Assembly (NCBI RefSeq): GCF_000262755.1
Contig: NZ_AFEU01000002.1
Location: 682,001 to 746,000 of the forward strand
DNA: 64,000 bases
From: Bacillus methanolicus PB1
Lineage (GTDB): Bacteria; Bacillota; Bacilli; Bacillales; Cytobacillaceae
Direction: 5' to 3'
Numbering within the stretch: the stretch's first letter is position 1; each line of letters begins with the position of its first letter. Shown piece after piece: positions 41,057-50,657 of the stretch. The notes beneath the pieces were generated by a model. It had not been told where the DNA came from. It searched no databases and was given only the letters and a program-made list of their open reading frames with translations. Position numbers and translations under genes: made by a program.

Positions 41057-44000
41057 ATGAAAAAATGGGTCAAGCAGGCCGCGTTAGTGGCAGCTGGACT
41101 GGGGTTGGCTGCAAGCAGTGTTTTAGCGCCGTTAGCGGTTTCTGCTGAATCAAAGATTGGCAAGCAGCCTGGGGTTGCAGCAATTCAGGTCAATCAGCCG
41201 CTATTGCAAAAAAAATTGGAGCAAACCGAGAAATCTGCGTTAAGTGATGATACGTTGATCATCAAATTCAAGAAACCTCTTACGCAAACGGAGCACCAAA
41301 TCGCAGGCGGCATCTTAATTAAGCAATTTTCAGAATTAAATTATGCAGTGGTGAAAGTAAAAGATAAAAAGAACCTACATAAAACCATTAAAAAATATAA
41401 AGATTTTAGCCAGGTTGTTTCTGTAAATCCCAGTGCTTTTTATAAACCTCTTTCGATAAAAGATCCTAAAATAAGCGAACAGTACCAAATAGATTTGCTT
41501 CATTTAGAAAAAGCCCAACAGCTGGCAGGGAAAAATCCCGTTACAGTTGCAGTAATCGACCAGGGGATTGACGGCAATCATCCTGACTTAAAAGGTCGGC
41601 TCTTACCGGGATACAACGCAGTCAATCCAATGAATCAAGGTACACCGGATTTTCACGGCACACATGTGGCCGGTATTATTGCAGCCAATAAAAACAACGG
41701 GATAGGCGGGTATGGTGTAAATCCTCATGCAAAAATACTCCCAATTGATGTCTTTGACCGTGCGTGGGGTGCAACCGACTACGCTATCGCCCAAGGGATT
41801 CTCTATGCAGTTGAAAAAGGAGCAAAAGTCATAAATATGAGCCTTGGAGGGCCAATGCGTTCTCCTTTAATTGAAGAAGCAATAAAAAAGGCGACTGAAA
41901 AAAATATTGTCGTCATTGCGGCTGCCGGCAACACAGGCGATGACACTTTAAATTATCCTGCTGCTTATGAAGGCGTGATTAGTGTAGGATCTATCAATAA
42001 AGAAAAGCAGCTCTCAGATTTTTCGAATTATGGAACTTCTGTTGATATCGTTGCACCTGGTGATGAAGTCTACAGCACAATCTATGAATATGAAAGAAAA
42101 TCAAGCTATCGAAAAATGAGCGGAACCTCTATGTCTTCTCCGATGGTTGCTGGTGTTGCTTCTCTCTTGCTGTCAAAATATCCTAAGCTGACACCAGTGC
42201 AGGTAGAATATATATTAGAACATACTGCAGAAGACCTTGGAGATAAGGGGTTTGATATTAAATTTGGAAACGGAATGGTAAACCCTGTCGCCGCTCTTCA
42301 ATTCGACATTAAAAAACTTCCTGCCATGACAAAAGGAACAAGGACAGAAAAAGAAATTTTAGATAAAGCAGAAACTGTTCCGTTAACAGAGAAAATCGAT
42401 CTAAAAGGTTCAATTACAAAGCCATTTGAGGAAAAATGGTATAAAGCAGAAGTCCGGAAAGGGGAGTTAGTTCAATTTATATTAGAAGGAGCACCTCAAT
42501 ATGATTATAAACTAATGGTGCATCTATACTCACCGGATGGAAAAACTGTACTGGATATTAACAAAGTGAGAGAAGGAAAAACGGAAGGGAAACTTTTTGA
42601 AGCTCCATTCACAGGGACCCTCGCTTTCGGAGTCAAGGATGCGAATGGAAGTTTTGACGATTCTAGAAGAGCTCTTTCAAAATATAAACTTTCTGTAGAA
42701 AAAGTATCGGAACAACCAAAAGATGAAACGAATTTTTCTAATCCGATAAAGATTGAACTTCCTTATAAGTCAAATGAGGGTTTTACTTTAGTGGGAAAAG
42801 ATGCCGACGATGATTTTTACAAGTTTTCCGTAAAAGAACAACAAGTAATTAAAGTAGATTTATCTGCTCTGCCGGGTGTAGATACAAGTATTAGCGTATA
42901 TATGGCTGATCAATTTTTACCGCCTGATGATCCGGAGTTGACGGAAGAAAAGAAAAAAGCGATTTTAGAAGAAATGCTTTATGGCAAGCATCCGATTGAA
43001 CCGGCATTTTACTCAAACAAAGCAGGCAAGAGTGAAGGAGAAACCTTGACTTTTATGGCAATGCCGGAAATGGAGTATATGATCAAAATCTCAAACAAAG
43101 TGGATAACTTCTTTGGAATGTATGACTTTTTTATAAATTTCGATATGCTTGAAGAAGAGCAAGTGTCTGAATCATCCTTGGTTCCATATGAATTTAAAGT
43201 GGAAGGAAAAGTAATTCCGCCGGATGAAGATATGTTCCCCATCTTGAACAAAGAAGGAGCGGACGCTGAAAAACAACTGGATAAACAGAGAGAGGCTATT
43301 GTGGAATCTGGTAAGCCTGAGGAAGAGATTGATTATGTTGAAATGATAAAAAATGGCTCCCGGCCTTACGGAATCGGTAATGAAGCAAGCGGTTATCTTC
43401 AAATGTTTGAAGATGAAGACTGGTTTGCTGTCACTCCGCAAGAAACGGGAATTTATGAGTTTGTTTTATCAAAAAATGAAGCAAGTATTCCAATGATGGA
43501 AATTTATAAAATTCAAGAAGAAAAAGACCGGAACGGCAAAACCGTTAAATTTTTAAATCCAATTGGTTCTAACGTAAATTGGGGCTGGTTTGATGTCCAA
43601 ATAGCTGAAAAATTAATAACAGGTTTAAAGAAAAATGAAACGTATTATATTAAAGTTAATGTTGAACAATTAAATGGAAATATTTCGTTTGATCCATACA
43701 AATTTCATTCAAAATTAATTTTGAAAAACCCTCAGGATAAGCATGAGGATAACGACAGTTTGGAAAACATTAAAAATTTGCCCGGATCAGCGTTTGAAGG
43801 TAATTTTTCCATGCCGAACGATCAGGATGTCTTCTATTTTGAATCAAAGAAGAGTCAGGTTTACGGGGTGACGATAGGGCAAAAAGCAGTCGATCAAAAA
43901 TGGAAATCCAAATATCCAAAAGAGTTGATCAGTCCTGTTTTTGGTATGGCCGTTGTTTTTGAAGACGTTAATAAGAACCGCAAACTGGACGAAAAAGAAT

Positions 44001-44545
44001 ATGATCGAATCCAATACATTGACAGAGGCATTTCAAGCGGAACTGCCTTTGGATCGTTTAAAGCTGAGAAGAACAAGAATTACATTTTGATTATTTATGG
44101 TTATGTAGATGGATTACTTCCGTTAAGTTTGCTGCCTTATAAGTTTGCCTTAGGGCCGGTAAATCAAAATGACGAAGATAAGGGCTCGGCAGTGAAGAAT
44201 AATATTCCATCTAAGCCGCTAAAGCTCAAAAAAATTAACAGCAGGCAATGGAAGGCTGCCGGTTATCTCAATGCAGGAGTTCCATATGGCGATGAAGACT
44301 GGTATGAACTAAAACTCGACAAGGACATGAAGGGTAAAATTGAATTGGCCGCCGGTGTTGAAGTTGACGGCATAGTATCTCTCTATAAGAACGGAAAACA
44401 TATTGCAACATCAGACTTCTACCCTGAAGGAGACGGAGAAGTACTATACGTTCATTTGAAAAAAGGCACTTACCACATCAAAGTCCGAGATACATTCGGC
44501 AACACAACCTTGACGCCATACACTTTAAACATTCAATTCCAGTAA
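41057..44545 (+). CDS. Secreted subtilisin-like serine protease (S8) with long C-terminal region
   Basis: The 1162-residue protein starts with a signal peptide (MKKWVKQAALVAAGLGLAAS...) and an I9-like prodomain (about 45-125). The S8 domain holds the triad Asp168 (VIDQGIDG), His200 (HGTHVAGI) and Ser358 (GTSMSSPMVAG). About 750 residues follow with several beta-sandwich pre-peptidase-like units (around 450-560, 585-690, 790-900, 915-1040 and 1060-1160), probably for binding and stability. ATG 41057 is chosen because AGAGGGGGAG precedes it and the signal peptide begins there. It is a broad extracellular protease, ended by a REPIN palindrome. Confidence 0.92.
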   Translation: MKKWVKQAALVAAGLGLAASSVLAPLAVSAESKIGKQPGVAAIQVNQPLLQKKLEQTEKSALSDDTLIIKFKKPLTQTEHQIAGGILIKQFSELNYAVVKVKDKKNLHKTIKKYKDFSQVVSVNPSAFYKPLSIKDPKISEQYQIDLLHLEKAQQLAGKNPVTVAVIDQGIDGNHPDLKGRLLPGYNAVNPMNQGTPDFHGTHVAGIIAANKNNGIGGYGVNPHAKILPIDVFDRAWGATDYAIAQGILYAVEKGAKVINMSLGGPMRSPLIEEAIKKATEKNIVVIAAAGNTGDDTLNYPAAYEGVISVGSINKEKQLSDFSNYGTSVDIVAPGDEVYSTIYEYERKSSYRKMSGTSMSSPMVAGVASLLLSKYPKLTPVQVEYILEHTAEDLGDKGFDIKFGNGMVNPVAALQFDIKKLPAMTKGTRTEKEILDKAETVPLTEKIDLKGSITKPFEEKWYKAEVRKGELVQFILEGAPQYDYKLMVHLYSPDGKTVLDINKVREGKTEGKLFEAPFTGTLAFGVKDANGSFDDSRRALSKYKLSVEKVSEQPKDETNFSNPIKIELPYKSNEGFTLVGKDADDDFYKFSVKEQQVIKVDLSALPGVDTSISVYMADQFLPPDDPELTEEKKKAILEEMLYGKHPIEPAFYSNKAGKSEGETLTFMAMPEMEYMIKISNKVDNFFGMYDFFINFDMLEEEQVSESSLVPYEFKVEGKVIPPDEDMFPILNKEGADAEKQLDKQREAIVESGKPEEEIDYVEMIKNGSRPYGIGNEASGYLQMFEDEDWFAVTPQETGIYEFVLSKNEASIPMMEIYKIQEEKDRNGKTVKFLNPIGSNVNWGWFDVQIAEKLITGLKKNETYYIKVNVEQLNGNISFDPYKFHSKLILKNPQDKHEDNDSLENIKNLPGSAFEGNFSMPNDQDVFYFESKKSQVYGVTIGQKAVDQKWKSKYPKELISPVFGMAVVFEDVNKNRKLDEKEYDRIQYIDRGISSGTAFGSFKAEKNKNYILIIYGYVDGLLPLSLLPYKFALGPVNQNDEDKGSAVKNNIPSKPLKLKKINSRQWKAAGYLNAGVPYGDEDWYELKLDKDMKGKIELAAGVEVDGIVSLYKNGKHIATSDFYPEGDGEVLYVHLKKGTYHIKVRDTFGNTTLTPYTLNIQFQ

Positions 44546-44546
44546 A

Positions 44547-44604
44547 CAAAATTGTAAAGGGCCTGGCCCCTACTTTAGTAGGGGCCAGGCCCTTTACAAT
44601 TTTG
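44547..44604. repeat. REPIN palindrome d (58-nt perfect inverted repeat)
   Basis: The REPIN core is extended on both sides by CAAAATTGTAAA / TTTACAATTTTG, giving arms of 28 bases around TT. It lies directly after the S8 stop codon and 55 bases before the RAYT gene. Confidence 0.92.
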
Positions 44605-44658
44605 CAGGATAAAGTATGTTTATGTCGAATTTATCAAATGTGAAAAGGAGGTGAAATC

Positions 44659-45204
44659 ATGGTAAGAAAGCGAAGACAATGGTATCCGGGTGCGACATAC
44701 CATATCTTTAGCCGGGGGATTAGAAAACTGCCTATTTTTTATGATGACGAGGACCGAAAAGTATATTTGGAACAAATGTTAAAAGTAAGAGAAAGATACC
44801 CCTTTAAGCTTCACTGTTATTGCCTTATGACAAACCACATTCATCTTCTTCTAGAAACTGATCAAGTTCCTCCATCTGATATAATCCGCCTGCTTCACAC
44901 TCGTTATGCAATCTATTTTAACCATCGCCACCAATTATCCGGACATGTTTTTCAAGGTCGATATACTGCTAAAATCATTGATAGTCTGACCTATTTCTTA
45001 GAAGCCAGCCGGTACATTCATCGTAACCCTATAGAGGCAGGGATGGCAGAGAAGGCTCAAGATCTTCTTTGGAGCAGTTATATTGCATATATTGAATCAT
45101 CTGTTCTCCCATTTATCACCACTGAAAAAACACTCTCCTATTTTGAAAGCCCCTCTGCTAAGAATTATCAACTATTTGTTGAAAACGAGCGAACCGATGA
45201 ATAA
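44659..45204 (+). CDS. REP-associated tyrosine transposase (RAYT, Y1/HUH family)
   Basis: The 181-residue single-domain HUH nuclease related to IS200/IS605 TnpA has the HUH motif NHIHLLL (His60, His62), the nucleophile Tyr119 in SRYIHRNPIEAG, and YHIFSRGIR and GHVFQGRY, typical of RAYT proteins. Those enzymes bind and cut REP hairpins preceded by GTAG in E. coli. Here the gene is flanked at 55 and 5 bases by REPIN palindromes with exactly such GTAG-preceded hairpins. AAGGAGGTGA is a perfect RBS. The gene is intact and is the likely source of the six copies in this window. Confidence 0.92.
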   Translation: MVRKRRQWYPGATYHIFSRGIRKLPIFYDDEDRKVYLEQMLKVRERYPFKLHCYCLMTNHIHLLLETDQVPPSDIIRLLHTRYAIYFNHRHQLSGHVFQGRYTAKIIDSLTYFLEASRYIHRNPIEAGMAEKAQDLLWSSYIAYIESSVLPFITTEKTLSYFESPSAKNYQLFVENERTDE

Positions 45205-45209
45205 AAGAA

Positions 45210-45245
45210 GGGGTCTGGCCCCTACTTTAGTAGGGGCCAGACCCC
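45210..45245. repeat. REPIN palindrome e
   Basis: GGGGTCTGGCCCC, TACTTTAGTA and GGGGCCAGACCCC make a 36-nt perfect inverted repeat. It begins five bases behind the RAYT stop and provides the last nine codons and TAG stop of the opposite-strand beta-propeller gene. Confidence 0.92.
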
Positions 45246-47336
45246 GCTTTCTTGATAATGGTATTTCCACATGTCTGCTTCGTGGCGGAAGTAGAGGTTT
45301 CCGTATTTATCGATTGCCAGGTCATGAGCGCCTTCTTTTTTCAGGATGGTTACATCTAGTGTGTCCGGATTGGCTTTAAAAAGAATTCCTTCTACTGTTC
45401 CATAAATGTTTCCATCATTGCCAAAAAGAAGTTTTGCGTTTTTAAAACGTCCGGAGATCGCTGGAACAATCTCGATAAAATCAAAATTTCCGCTTTCAAT
45501 TTCGTATTTAAACAGCTTTCCATCAGCCATTCCCCAAATCACTTTGTTGCTTTTCCGGGTAATTAGGGCGTTAACCATGGTAGCTTTGAAAGGCAGTTGG
45601 ATTTTCTCTTTTTGTTCAGGGTTATTGATTGGGAACCGGAAAAAAGTCGCATTTTCTGCAGATTTTTTATGATTGGCAAAAACAGTCGTTCCGCCATATA
45701 TAAAACCGTTTGAATTAGTTAACGAAATGATACTCTGATCGGGAATATAATTTTCGTAATTAACCGCTTTTTTCGTTTTAAGATCATAGACTGAAAGCAG
45801 CCCGCCGCCAGTGCTTGTTTCCGGATATGTCCCTACAAACAATTTGTTGTTTTCGGATACTCCCAATAAGGCAGTAGTTCGTTCTTGGCCAAGCTCATTG
45901 TATCGCTGTAGTTCCTTAAAGCTGCTGCTATTCCAGGTGCGCGACAAATCTATTTCCAGTAATTTTGCTTTTGGATAAGTGCCAAGGAATAGTTTGTTAT
46001 TAAAGAATACCATTGATTCAATTTGACTAATCCCTTTAACTTCAGTAGTTTTGCCGGTCTCAATGTCGTAAACCGCCAATCCTCCTGACATAAATCCATT
46101 TATGATAATCTTATCCTTTTCCGGGTTTTCTGTCATTGTATACAGAGTGACAGGAAGCTGGGCAAGATTGATTTTTTCTAAAGAAAATTTTCCGGTTTTC
46201 AAGTTATACAGGAAATAGTCGCCATTGTTGCTTAACAATCCAACAAGTGTATAGCCTGGATAATCCTTTTTGTTTAATTCCACAAAATCAAGGTTGATCA
46301 CATCCATACTTTTTAATGGAGCCTTGATTTTTTCAATTTCTTTTGATTTGTAATCGTAAGTGTAAAGTTCTCCATTATTTGTGTAGAAAACTCGGTCTCC
46401 ATCCGGAGATTTAGCAGAAATCGTTTTAGAAGTAGCTTCGATTTCGTCTAAAAGTTTCAATGATTTTTTGTCAAAAACTAATATCTTATTGCTTGGATCA
46501 AGGCGGGCAAAAAGGTATTGATCAACAATTTGAATATCGGATATATATTTTTCATTTCGGTATTCCCACGGCAAAAATCGATACCGGATTTTTGTCGGGA
46601 TGTTATATCGGATAATTTCAGCCTTAGATCCGATCCCAATGAAAATACTTTGTAATTCCTCATCATAGACTACACTTTTCGCAAATTGCTTCCCTCTGCT
46701 AATTTGTCCAAAATCAATACGCTCACCGGTTTCAGGTATGTATGAAAAAACCGTTCCTTCATAAGCTGTGGAGCCGTAAATTTTTCCGCCGGCTGCATCA
46801 AGATCTAATATGGCTGTATCGCGGCTATGCTCTAGCAGGTTTCCATAATCTTTCAGTGTTTGGGATTGTGGATCATACTCATAAAGATGACCGGAAGAGG
46901 TTCCTCCAACCCAGACTTTTTGATTTTCATCTACATCAATACCCCATGCACTTGTTGAGTTTTCCAGAGTAAAAATTTTTTCAGTCTTACCTGAATTAAG
47001 ATTAATAATACTTAATGCTGATGGTGTGCCGTGCTGCAATACGTACATATAAGGCTGGTTATCAGGCGATTTTCCAAATGCAGCTGCCAGAGCGGTTCCA
47101 TTAAAAACCTGCGGACCTATTTTTGTAAACGTTGCATTTGTATCTACATTGAGCTTTTTGGCAGGCTTAACCGGCTGTTCTGCAGGTATTTGACTATCAT
47201 CCAACTCAATTGAAACATTCTCTGTTAAAGTAGTTTCTACGGCCAACACCGGAAATGGAGAAACTAGTAATAAAGAGCTTAAAACAATTGGTCCAGCTGA
47301 CCTAAAAAACCTTTTTCTCGTTGCCTTCTTATTCAT
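45222..47336 (-). CDS. Secreted beta-propeller protein
   Basis: The 704-residue protein has a signal peptide (SAGPIVLSSLLLVSPFPVLA) and no catalytic motif that I recognise. Repeated blade-like strands (WGIDVDENQKVWVGGTSSG, LDAAGGKIYGSTAYEG, LAVYDIETGKTTEV, KLFVGTYPETSTGGG, NDGNIYGTVEG) point to one or two beta propellers of the YncE/SMP-30/NHL type, presumably a binding or structural role at the cell surface. The final residues (ESGVWPLLK) and the stop codon are encoded by a REPIN, so the native C-terminus was probably different. AAGGGGT precedes ATG. Confidence 0.75.
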   Translation of the reverse strand: MNKKATRKRFFRSAGPIVLSSLLLVSPFPVLAVETTLTENVSIELDDSQIPAEQPVKPAKKLNVDTNATFTKIGPQVFNGTALAAAFGKSPDNQPYMYVLQHGTPSALSIINLNSGKTEKIFTLENSTSAWGIDVDENQKVWVGGTSSGHLYEYDPQSQTLKDYGNLLEHSRDTAILDLDAAGGKIYGSTAYEGTVFSYIPETGERIDFGQISRGKQFAKSVVYDEELQSIFIGIGSKAEIIRYNIPTKIRYRFLPWEYRNEKYISDIQIVDQYLFARLDPSNKILVFDKKSLKLLDEIEATSKTISAKSPDGDRVFYTNNGELYTYDYKSKEIEKIKAPLKSMDVINLDFVELNKKDYPGYTLVGLLSNNGDYFLYNLKTGKFSLEKINLAQLPVTLYTMTENPEKDKIIINGFMSGGLAVYDIETGKTTEVKGISQIESMVFFNNKLFLGTYPKAKLLEIDLSRTWNSSSFKELQRYNELGQERTTALLGVSENNKLFVGTYPETSTGGGLLSVYDLKTKKAVNYENYIPDQSIISLTNSNGFIYGGTTVFANHKKSAENATFFRFPINNPEQKEKIQLPFKATMVNALITRKSNKVIWGMADGKLFKYEIESGNFDFIEIVPAISGRFKNAKLLFGNDGNIYGTVEGILFKANPDTLDVTILKKEGAHDLAIDKYGNLYFRHEADMWKYHYQESGVWPLLK

Positions 47337-47403
47337 ATTCCGACCCCTTATTAATATAATTTACTAAACCAACCATATTTTAGCACAAAAGAACGGGTCA
47401 AAA

Positions 47404-47444
47404 GAAGGGGCCTGGCCCCTACTTTAGTAGGGGCCAGGCCCTTC
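47404..47444. repeat. REPIN palindrome f
   Basis: GAAGGGGCCTGGCCCCTACT and its complement AGTAGGGGCCAGGCCCTTC (one base shorter) surround TT. It touches the stop codon of the downstream minus-strand gene and lies 67 bases from the start of the beta-propeller gene. Confidence 0.9.
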
Positions 47445-49032
47445 AAAAAATTTTCACATTTTCGATTTCGATCCATTGGTCTGATGATTTTTGGTTTTGC
47501 CAGCGGATTCCGATTAAGACGGAGTCTGCTCCATCACGGATTTTCTTGGAAACTTTAAAGGAACGGGCTTGCTTTTTGTCTAAAATCGTATTAAAGGATG
47601 CTCTTTCCCACTTGCCATTAACCCGATCCTGTACAAATAACTGTACATCTCCAATTTTTGAAACGTTTCCTTTCAGTGACACAATAAAGGTCACTTTATC
47701 TTTTCTAGTATTGTGTCCGGTCAATTCTGGTAAATTATAGCCAAATTGAATGATGCTGCCCGGACTTGTACTTACAGGAGATATTTTCACAACGTTATCA
47801 CCATTTGAAGAAACTTCAAAATCTCCCTTTGCCCCGAGCAAACGAAGTGGAGCCACTTGTTCTTTCCAATCCGATGAAGCAAACGTTGCAACACTCGATC
47901 CTTCATTTGCATAAAAAGGTTTTTCTCCTGAAACAGGTTCTAAATAATTATAAGCAGCATCGGAGTAGACGTTTATGTCATGTTTAATGCGAGCAATTAT
48001 TTCATCTTTGTTATCCGCTGTTACTAACTTGCCAAATGCGAACGGGTCTTGCAATTCAGCATAATTCCTCTTATTCCATATGTGATCCACAATTTTCGAT
48101 CCGATCTCCGGTACAAAATGATGCGAATCCGTAAAATTCTTATAATCAACAGCCACTTCGTTAATATCCATAAAATGGTGGACAGTGCCAAAAACATCTG
48201 TTAAATCAGAAAGCCACCGTTCATATCCTTTCCAATAATCGTCATTTTGCAATTCGACCACAAATCGCGGCATCGTAACAGGCGTCGTAAACACGATAAA
48301 TTTTGTGCCAGGGTTGGTCCGAACAATCTCTTCCAGCATTTTCTTAATATTCGGATCATATTCAAAACGTTCATCGTTTTTGAAAAACTCATAAATATTT
48401 GTTTCTATCCTCTTTTGTCTTAGCTCATCAGATACAGGAAAAGGATACGCAACATTTTTCCGGTCATAATATCGATGGTCGATAAATACAGGTTTATTTT
48501 CCTTTGATGACAGAAAAATCGGCCATGCTTTTTTTAACGTATCAAACGAAGCAACAGACTTGGCCCTATACATATAACTATTTGTTTGATCAATATAGAA
48601 TTCGGGCTTTTCGCTGCTTAACTTTCTGTTTTTATTTGCGGCAAAAAAGTCTAAACCTAGAAAAATATAATCAAAAGACTTCCCGTTTACTTTTTTAGCA
48701 TAATCAATATAATCTTTATATTCTTCGACATACATCGAACTAACGGAAAAGTTAAAAACATTTAAGCCTTTAAAGTCATGTTGGTTAATATAAGTTGAAC
48801 GGCTGCTGCCCAGGAGCAGAGCATCGTATTTTTTGTCTGAAAAAGTAAATTTATTTACTTTTTGCTGCCGCTCATTGAAACCTTGCTGGACATCATTCCA
48901 TTTATTCGTATGTTGAAAAATCCACAACGGGTCAACAACATAGTTAAAAACAATAATAGGCAAACCGAATATTAGCAGCAAAAGGCAGAAAGAGACAAAA
49001 AATTTTATAGGCCACTTACTATAAGAGTTCAT
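47443..49032 (-). CDS. AlgJ/DltD-like membrane-anchored SGNH-type protein (polymer O-acetylation partner)
   Basis: About 529 residues with one N-terminal membrane helix (FFVSFCLLLLIFGLPIIVFNYV). The SGNH-like catalytic region has LLLGSSRSTY (nucleophile Ser near residue 75) and DSHHFVPEIG (Asp-X2-His, about 307-311). A C-terminal beta-sandwich of ~130 residues (from 'GDFEVSSNGDN') may bind a carbohydrate. Together with the MBOAT protein before it, this should acetylate an extracellular polysaccharide or secondary wall polymer. Start ATG 49032 follows AGGTGG; GTG 49041 is also in frame. It begins ten bases after the MBOAT stop. Confidence 0.78.
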   Translation of the reverse strand: MNSYSKWPIKFFVSFCLLLLIFGLPIIVFNYVVDPLWIFQHTNKWNDVQQGFNERQQKVNKFTFSDKKYDALLLGSSRSTYINQHDFKGLNVFNFSVSSMYVEEYKDYIDYAKKVNGKSFDYIFLGLDFFAANKNRKLSSEKPEFYIDQTNSYMYRAKSVASFDTLKKAWPIFLSSKENKPVFIDHRYYDRKNVAYPFPVSDELRQKRIETNIYEFFKNDERFEYDPNIKKMLEEIVRTNPGTKFIVFTTPVTMPRFVVELQNDDYWKGYERWLSDLTDVFGTVHHFMDINEVAVDYKNFTDSHHFVPEIGSKIVDHIWNKRNYAELQDPFAFGKLVTADNKDEIIARIKHDINVYSDAAYNYLEPVSGEKPFYANEGSSVATFASSDWKEQVAPLRLLGAKGDFEVSSNGDNVVKISPVSTSPGSIIQFGYNLPELTGHNTRKDKVTFIVSLKGNVSKIGDVQLFVQDRVNGKWERASFNTILDKKQARSFKVSKKIRDGADSVLIGIRWQNQKSSDQWIEIENVKIF

Positions 49033-49041
49033 CAGCACCAC

Positions 49042-50493
49042 CTAAAAATTAAAATATAAAAACTCACTAACCTTTGTCGTATTAAAAATCGATAAAATGA
49101 AAAGTGCACTTGCAAAGAATGCCATTTGCCAACCAGGTTTCAAATCATCCATTAGTTTTACAGAATTCCGGCAGGCAAGAACTATAATAAAAGCAATAAT
49201 GAGATACACAAACATATAAATGATCGAGGTCCCTGTAATAGCAGACAGAACCAATTCTTTAACTGGAGTAATATGGCTAACACCGAACATCCCGGCATAT
49301 TTTTCCGGCAAAGCAAAACCATTCATACCGGCCATTCCTTTTAAAACTTTTATGGCATCTTCCCATGTTTTTGCTCTGAAAAATACCCACGCAACATTCA
49401 CAAATTGAAAAGTTAGAAACCAGGAAAGATATTTATTCATTCTTAATCCTAATTGCTGCCAGTATCGATTTGCCAATGAAGCGAATCCATGCAATGTTCC
49501 CCAAAAGATGAACGTCCATCCGGCACCGTGCCATAAACCGCTTAAAAAAAACACGATCAGAACATTCACGTACGTACGGACCGTCCCTTTTCGATTTCCT
49601 CCAAGCGGGATATACAAATATTTGGTAAGAAATCTAGTAAGGGTCATATGCCACCTTTTCCAAAAATCGAGAATGTTAACAGCTTTGTATGGAGAGTTGA
49701 AGTTAATAGGAAGCCGTATGTTAAATAACAGCGCGGCGCCAATGGCCATATCTGTATAACCGCTAAAATCAAAATATAATTGAAACGTATAAGAAAGAGA
49801 TGCAATCCAGGCCTCAATGAAAGTAAGCTTTCCGGCAGTGTCAAAACCGGCCGTTGCCCAAGCGGCAAAAGCATCGGCAATGACTGCCTTTTTGAATAAA
49901 CCTATTGTAAAAATAAAGATCCCTTTAGAGATATTTTCAAAATTTAGTATTTTAAAAGCTTTTGCGAATTGAGGTATGACCTCTTTATGATGAACAATTG
50001 GCCCGGCAATTAACTGCGGGAAGAAAGCGACAAAGAGGGCATACTTCCAAAAATCGTATTCTTCCGTTTCTTTTCGGTAAGCGTCCACTAGATAAGCTAT
50101 TTTTTGAAAGGTAAAAAAACTAATCGCTAAAGGCAGAGTCAGATGCAATAATGGAAAGTTTGTATGAAATGCAAGATTAATATTCGAAATGAAAAAGTCA
50201 TAATATTTAAAATAACAAAGTACAGCAAGGTTAACAGCCACTCCGAAAACCAACAAATACCGGGCGCGGCCGGAATTGGATTTTCTTAAAACGGAGCCCA
50301 AGTAATAATTAAAAATCATTAAGATCAATATAAGCGGCAAATAGGCAACATTCCACCAGCTGTAGAAAAAAAGAGAACTTACAACAAGCCAAATTGTTGA
50401 AAGTCTATAAAGCTCTAGTTTATTTAACAAAATGAAAACGATCCAAGTAATCGGCAAAAAAGCAAAAATAAATTCATATGAATTAAAAATCAT
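49042..50493 (-). CDS. MBOAT-family O-acyltransferase (AlgI/DltB-like)
   Basis: The 483-residue membrane enzyme has about eleven helices. Family marks are LAISFFTFQKIAYLVD, FPQLIAGPIVHH, the Asn/Asp region FDFSGYTDMAIG, DFWKRWHMTLTRFL, and the catalytic His in SGLWHGAGW (about residue 325). It moves an acyl group, usually acetyl, across the membrane to a partner such as the next gene's product. GGTGGAG precedes ATG. A REPIN lies 50 bases upstream. The polymer acetylated is not evident. Confidence 0.9.
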   Translation of the reverse strand: MIFNSYEFIFAFLPITWIVFILLNKLELYRLSTIWLVVSSLFFYSWWNVAYLPLILILMIFNYYLGSVLRKSNSGRARYLLVFGVAVNLAVLCYFKYYDFFISNINLAFHTNFPLLHLTLPLAISFFTFQKIAYLVDAYRKETEEYDFWKYALFVAFFPQLIAGPIVHHKEVIPQFAKAFKILNFENISKGIFIFTIGLFKKAVIADAFAAWATAGFDTAGKLTFIEAWIASLSYTFQLYFDFSGYTDMAIGAALLFNIRLPINFNSPYKAVNILDFWKRWHMTLTRFLTKYLYIPLGGNRKGTVRTYVNVLIVFFLSGLWHGAGWTFIFWGTLHGFASLANRYWQQLGLRMNKYLSWFLTFQFVNVAWVFFRAKTWEDAIKVLKGMAGMNGFALPEKYAGMFGVSHITPVKELVLSAITGTSIIYMFVYLIIAFIIVLACRNSVKLMDDLKPGWQMAFFASALFILSIFNTTKVSEFLYFNF

Positions 50494-50543
50494 GCAAACT
50501 CCACCCGTTTAAAAAGTTAGTTTCAACCCACACATTATAACAT

Positions 50544-50579
50544 GGGGCCTGGCCCCTGCTAAAGTAGGGGCCAGGCCCC
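50544..50579. repeat. REPIN palindrome g (inverted, variant centre)
   Basis: GGGGCCTGGCCCC, TGCTAAAGTA and GGGGCCAGGCCCC. One GTAG foot is changed to GCAG (CTGC on this strand), and the centre reads TAAA, so it lies in the other orientation. A T-run follows it. It separates divergent genes. Confidence 0.88.
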
Positions 50580-50657
50580 TATTTTTTTACTATACTACCA
50601 GTTGATATTTTTATAAAATAGAAAAAAGGAGTTCGGAATGGATTGGAGGAGGACGGT

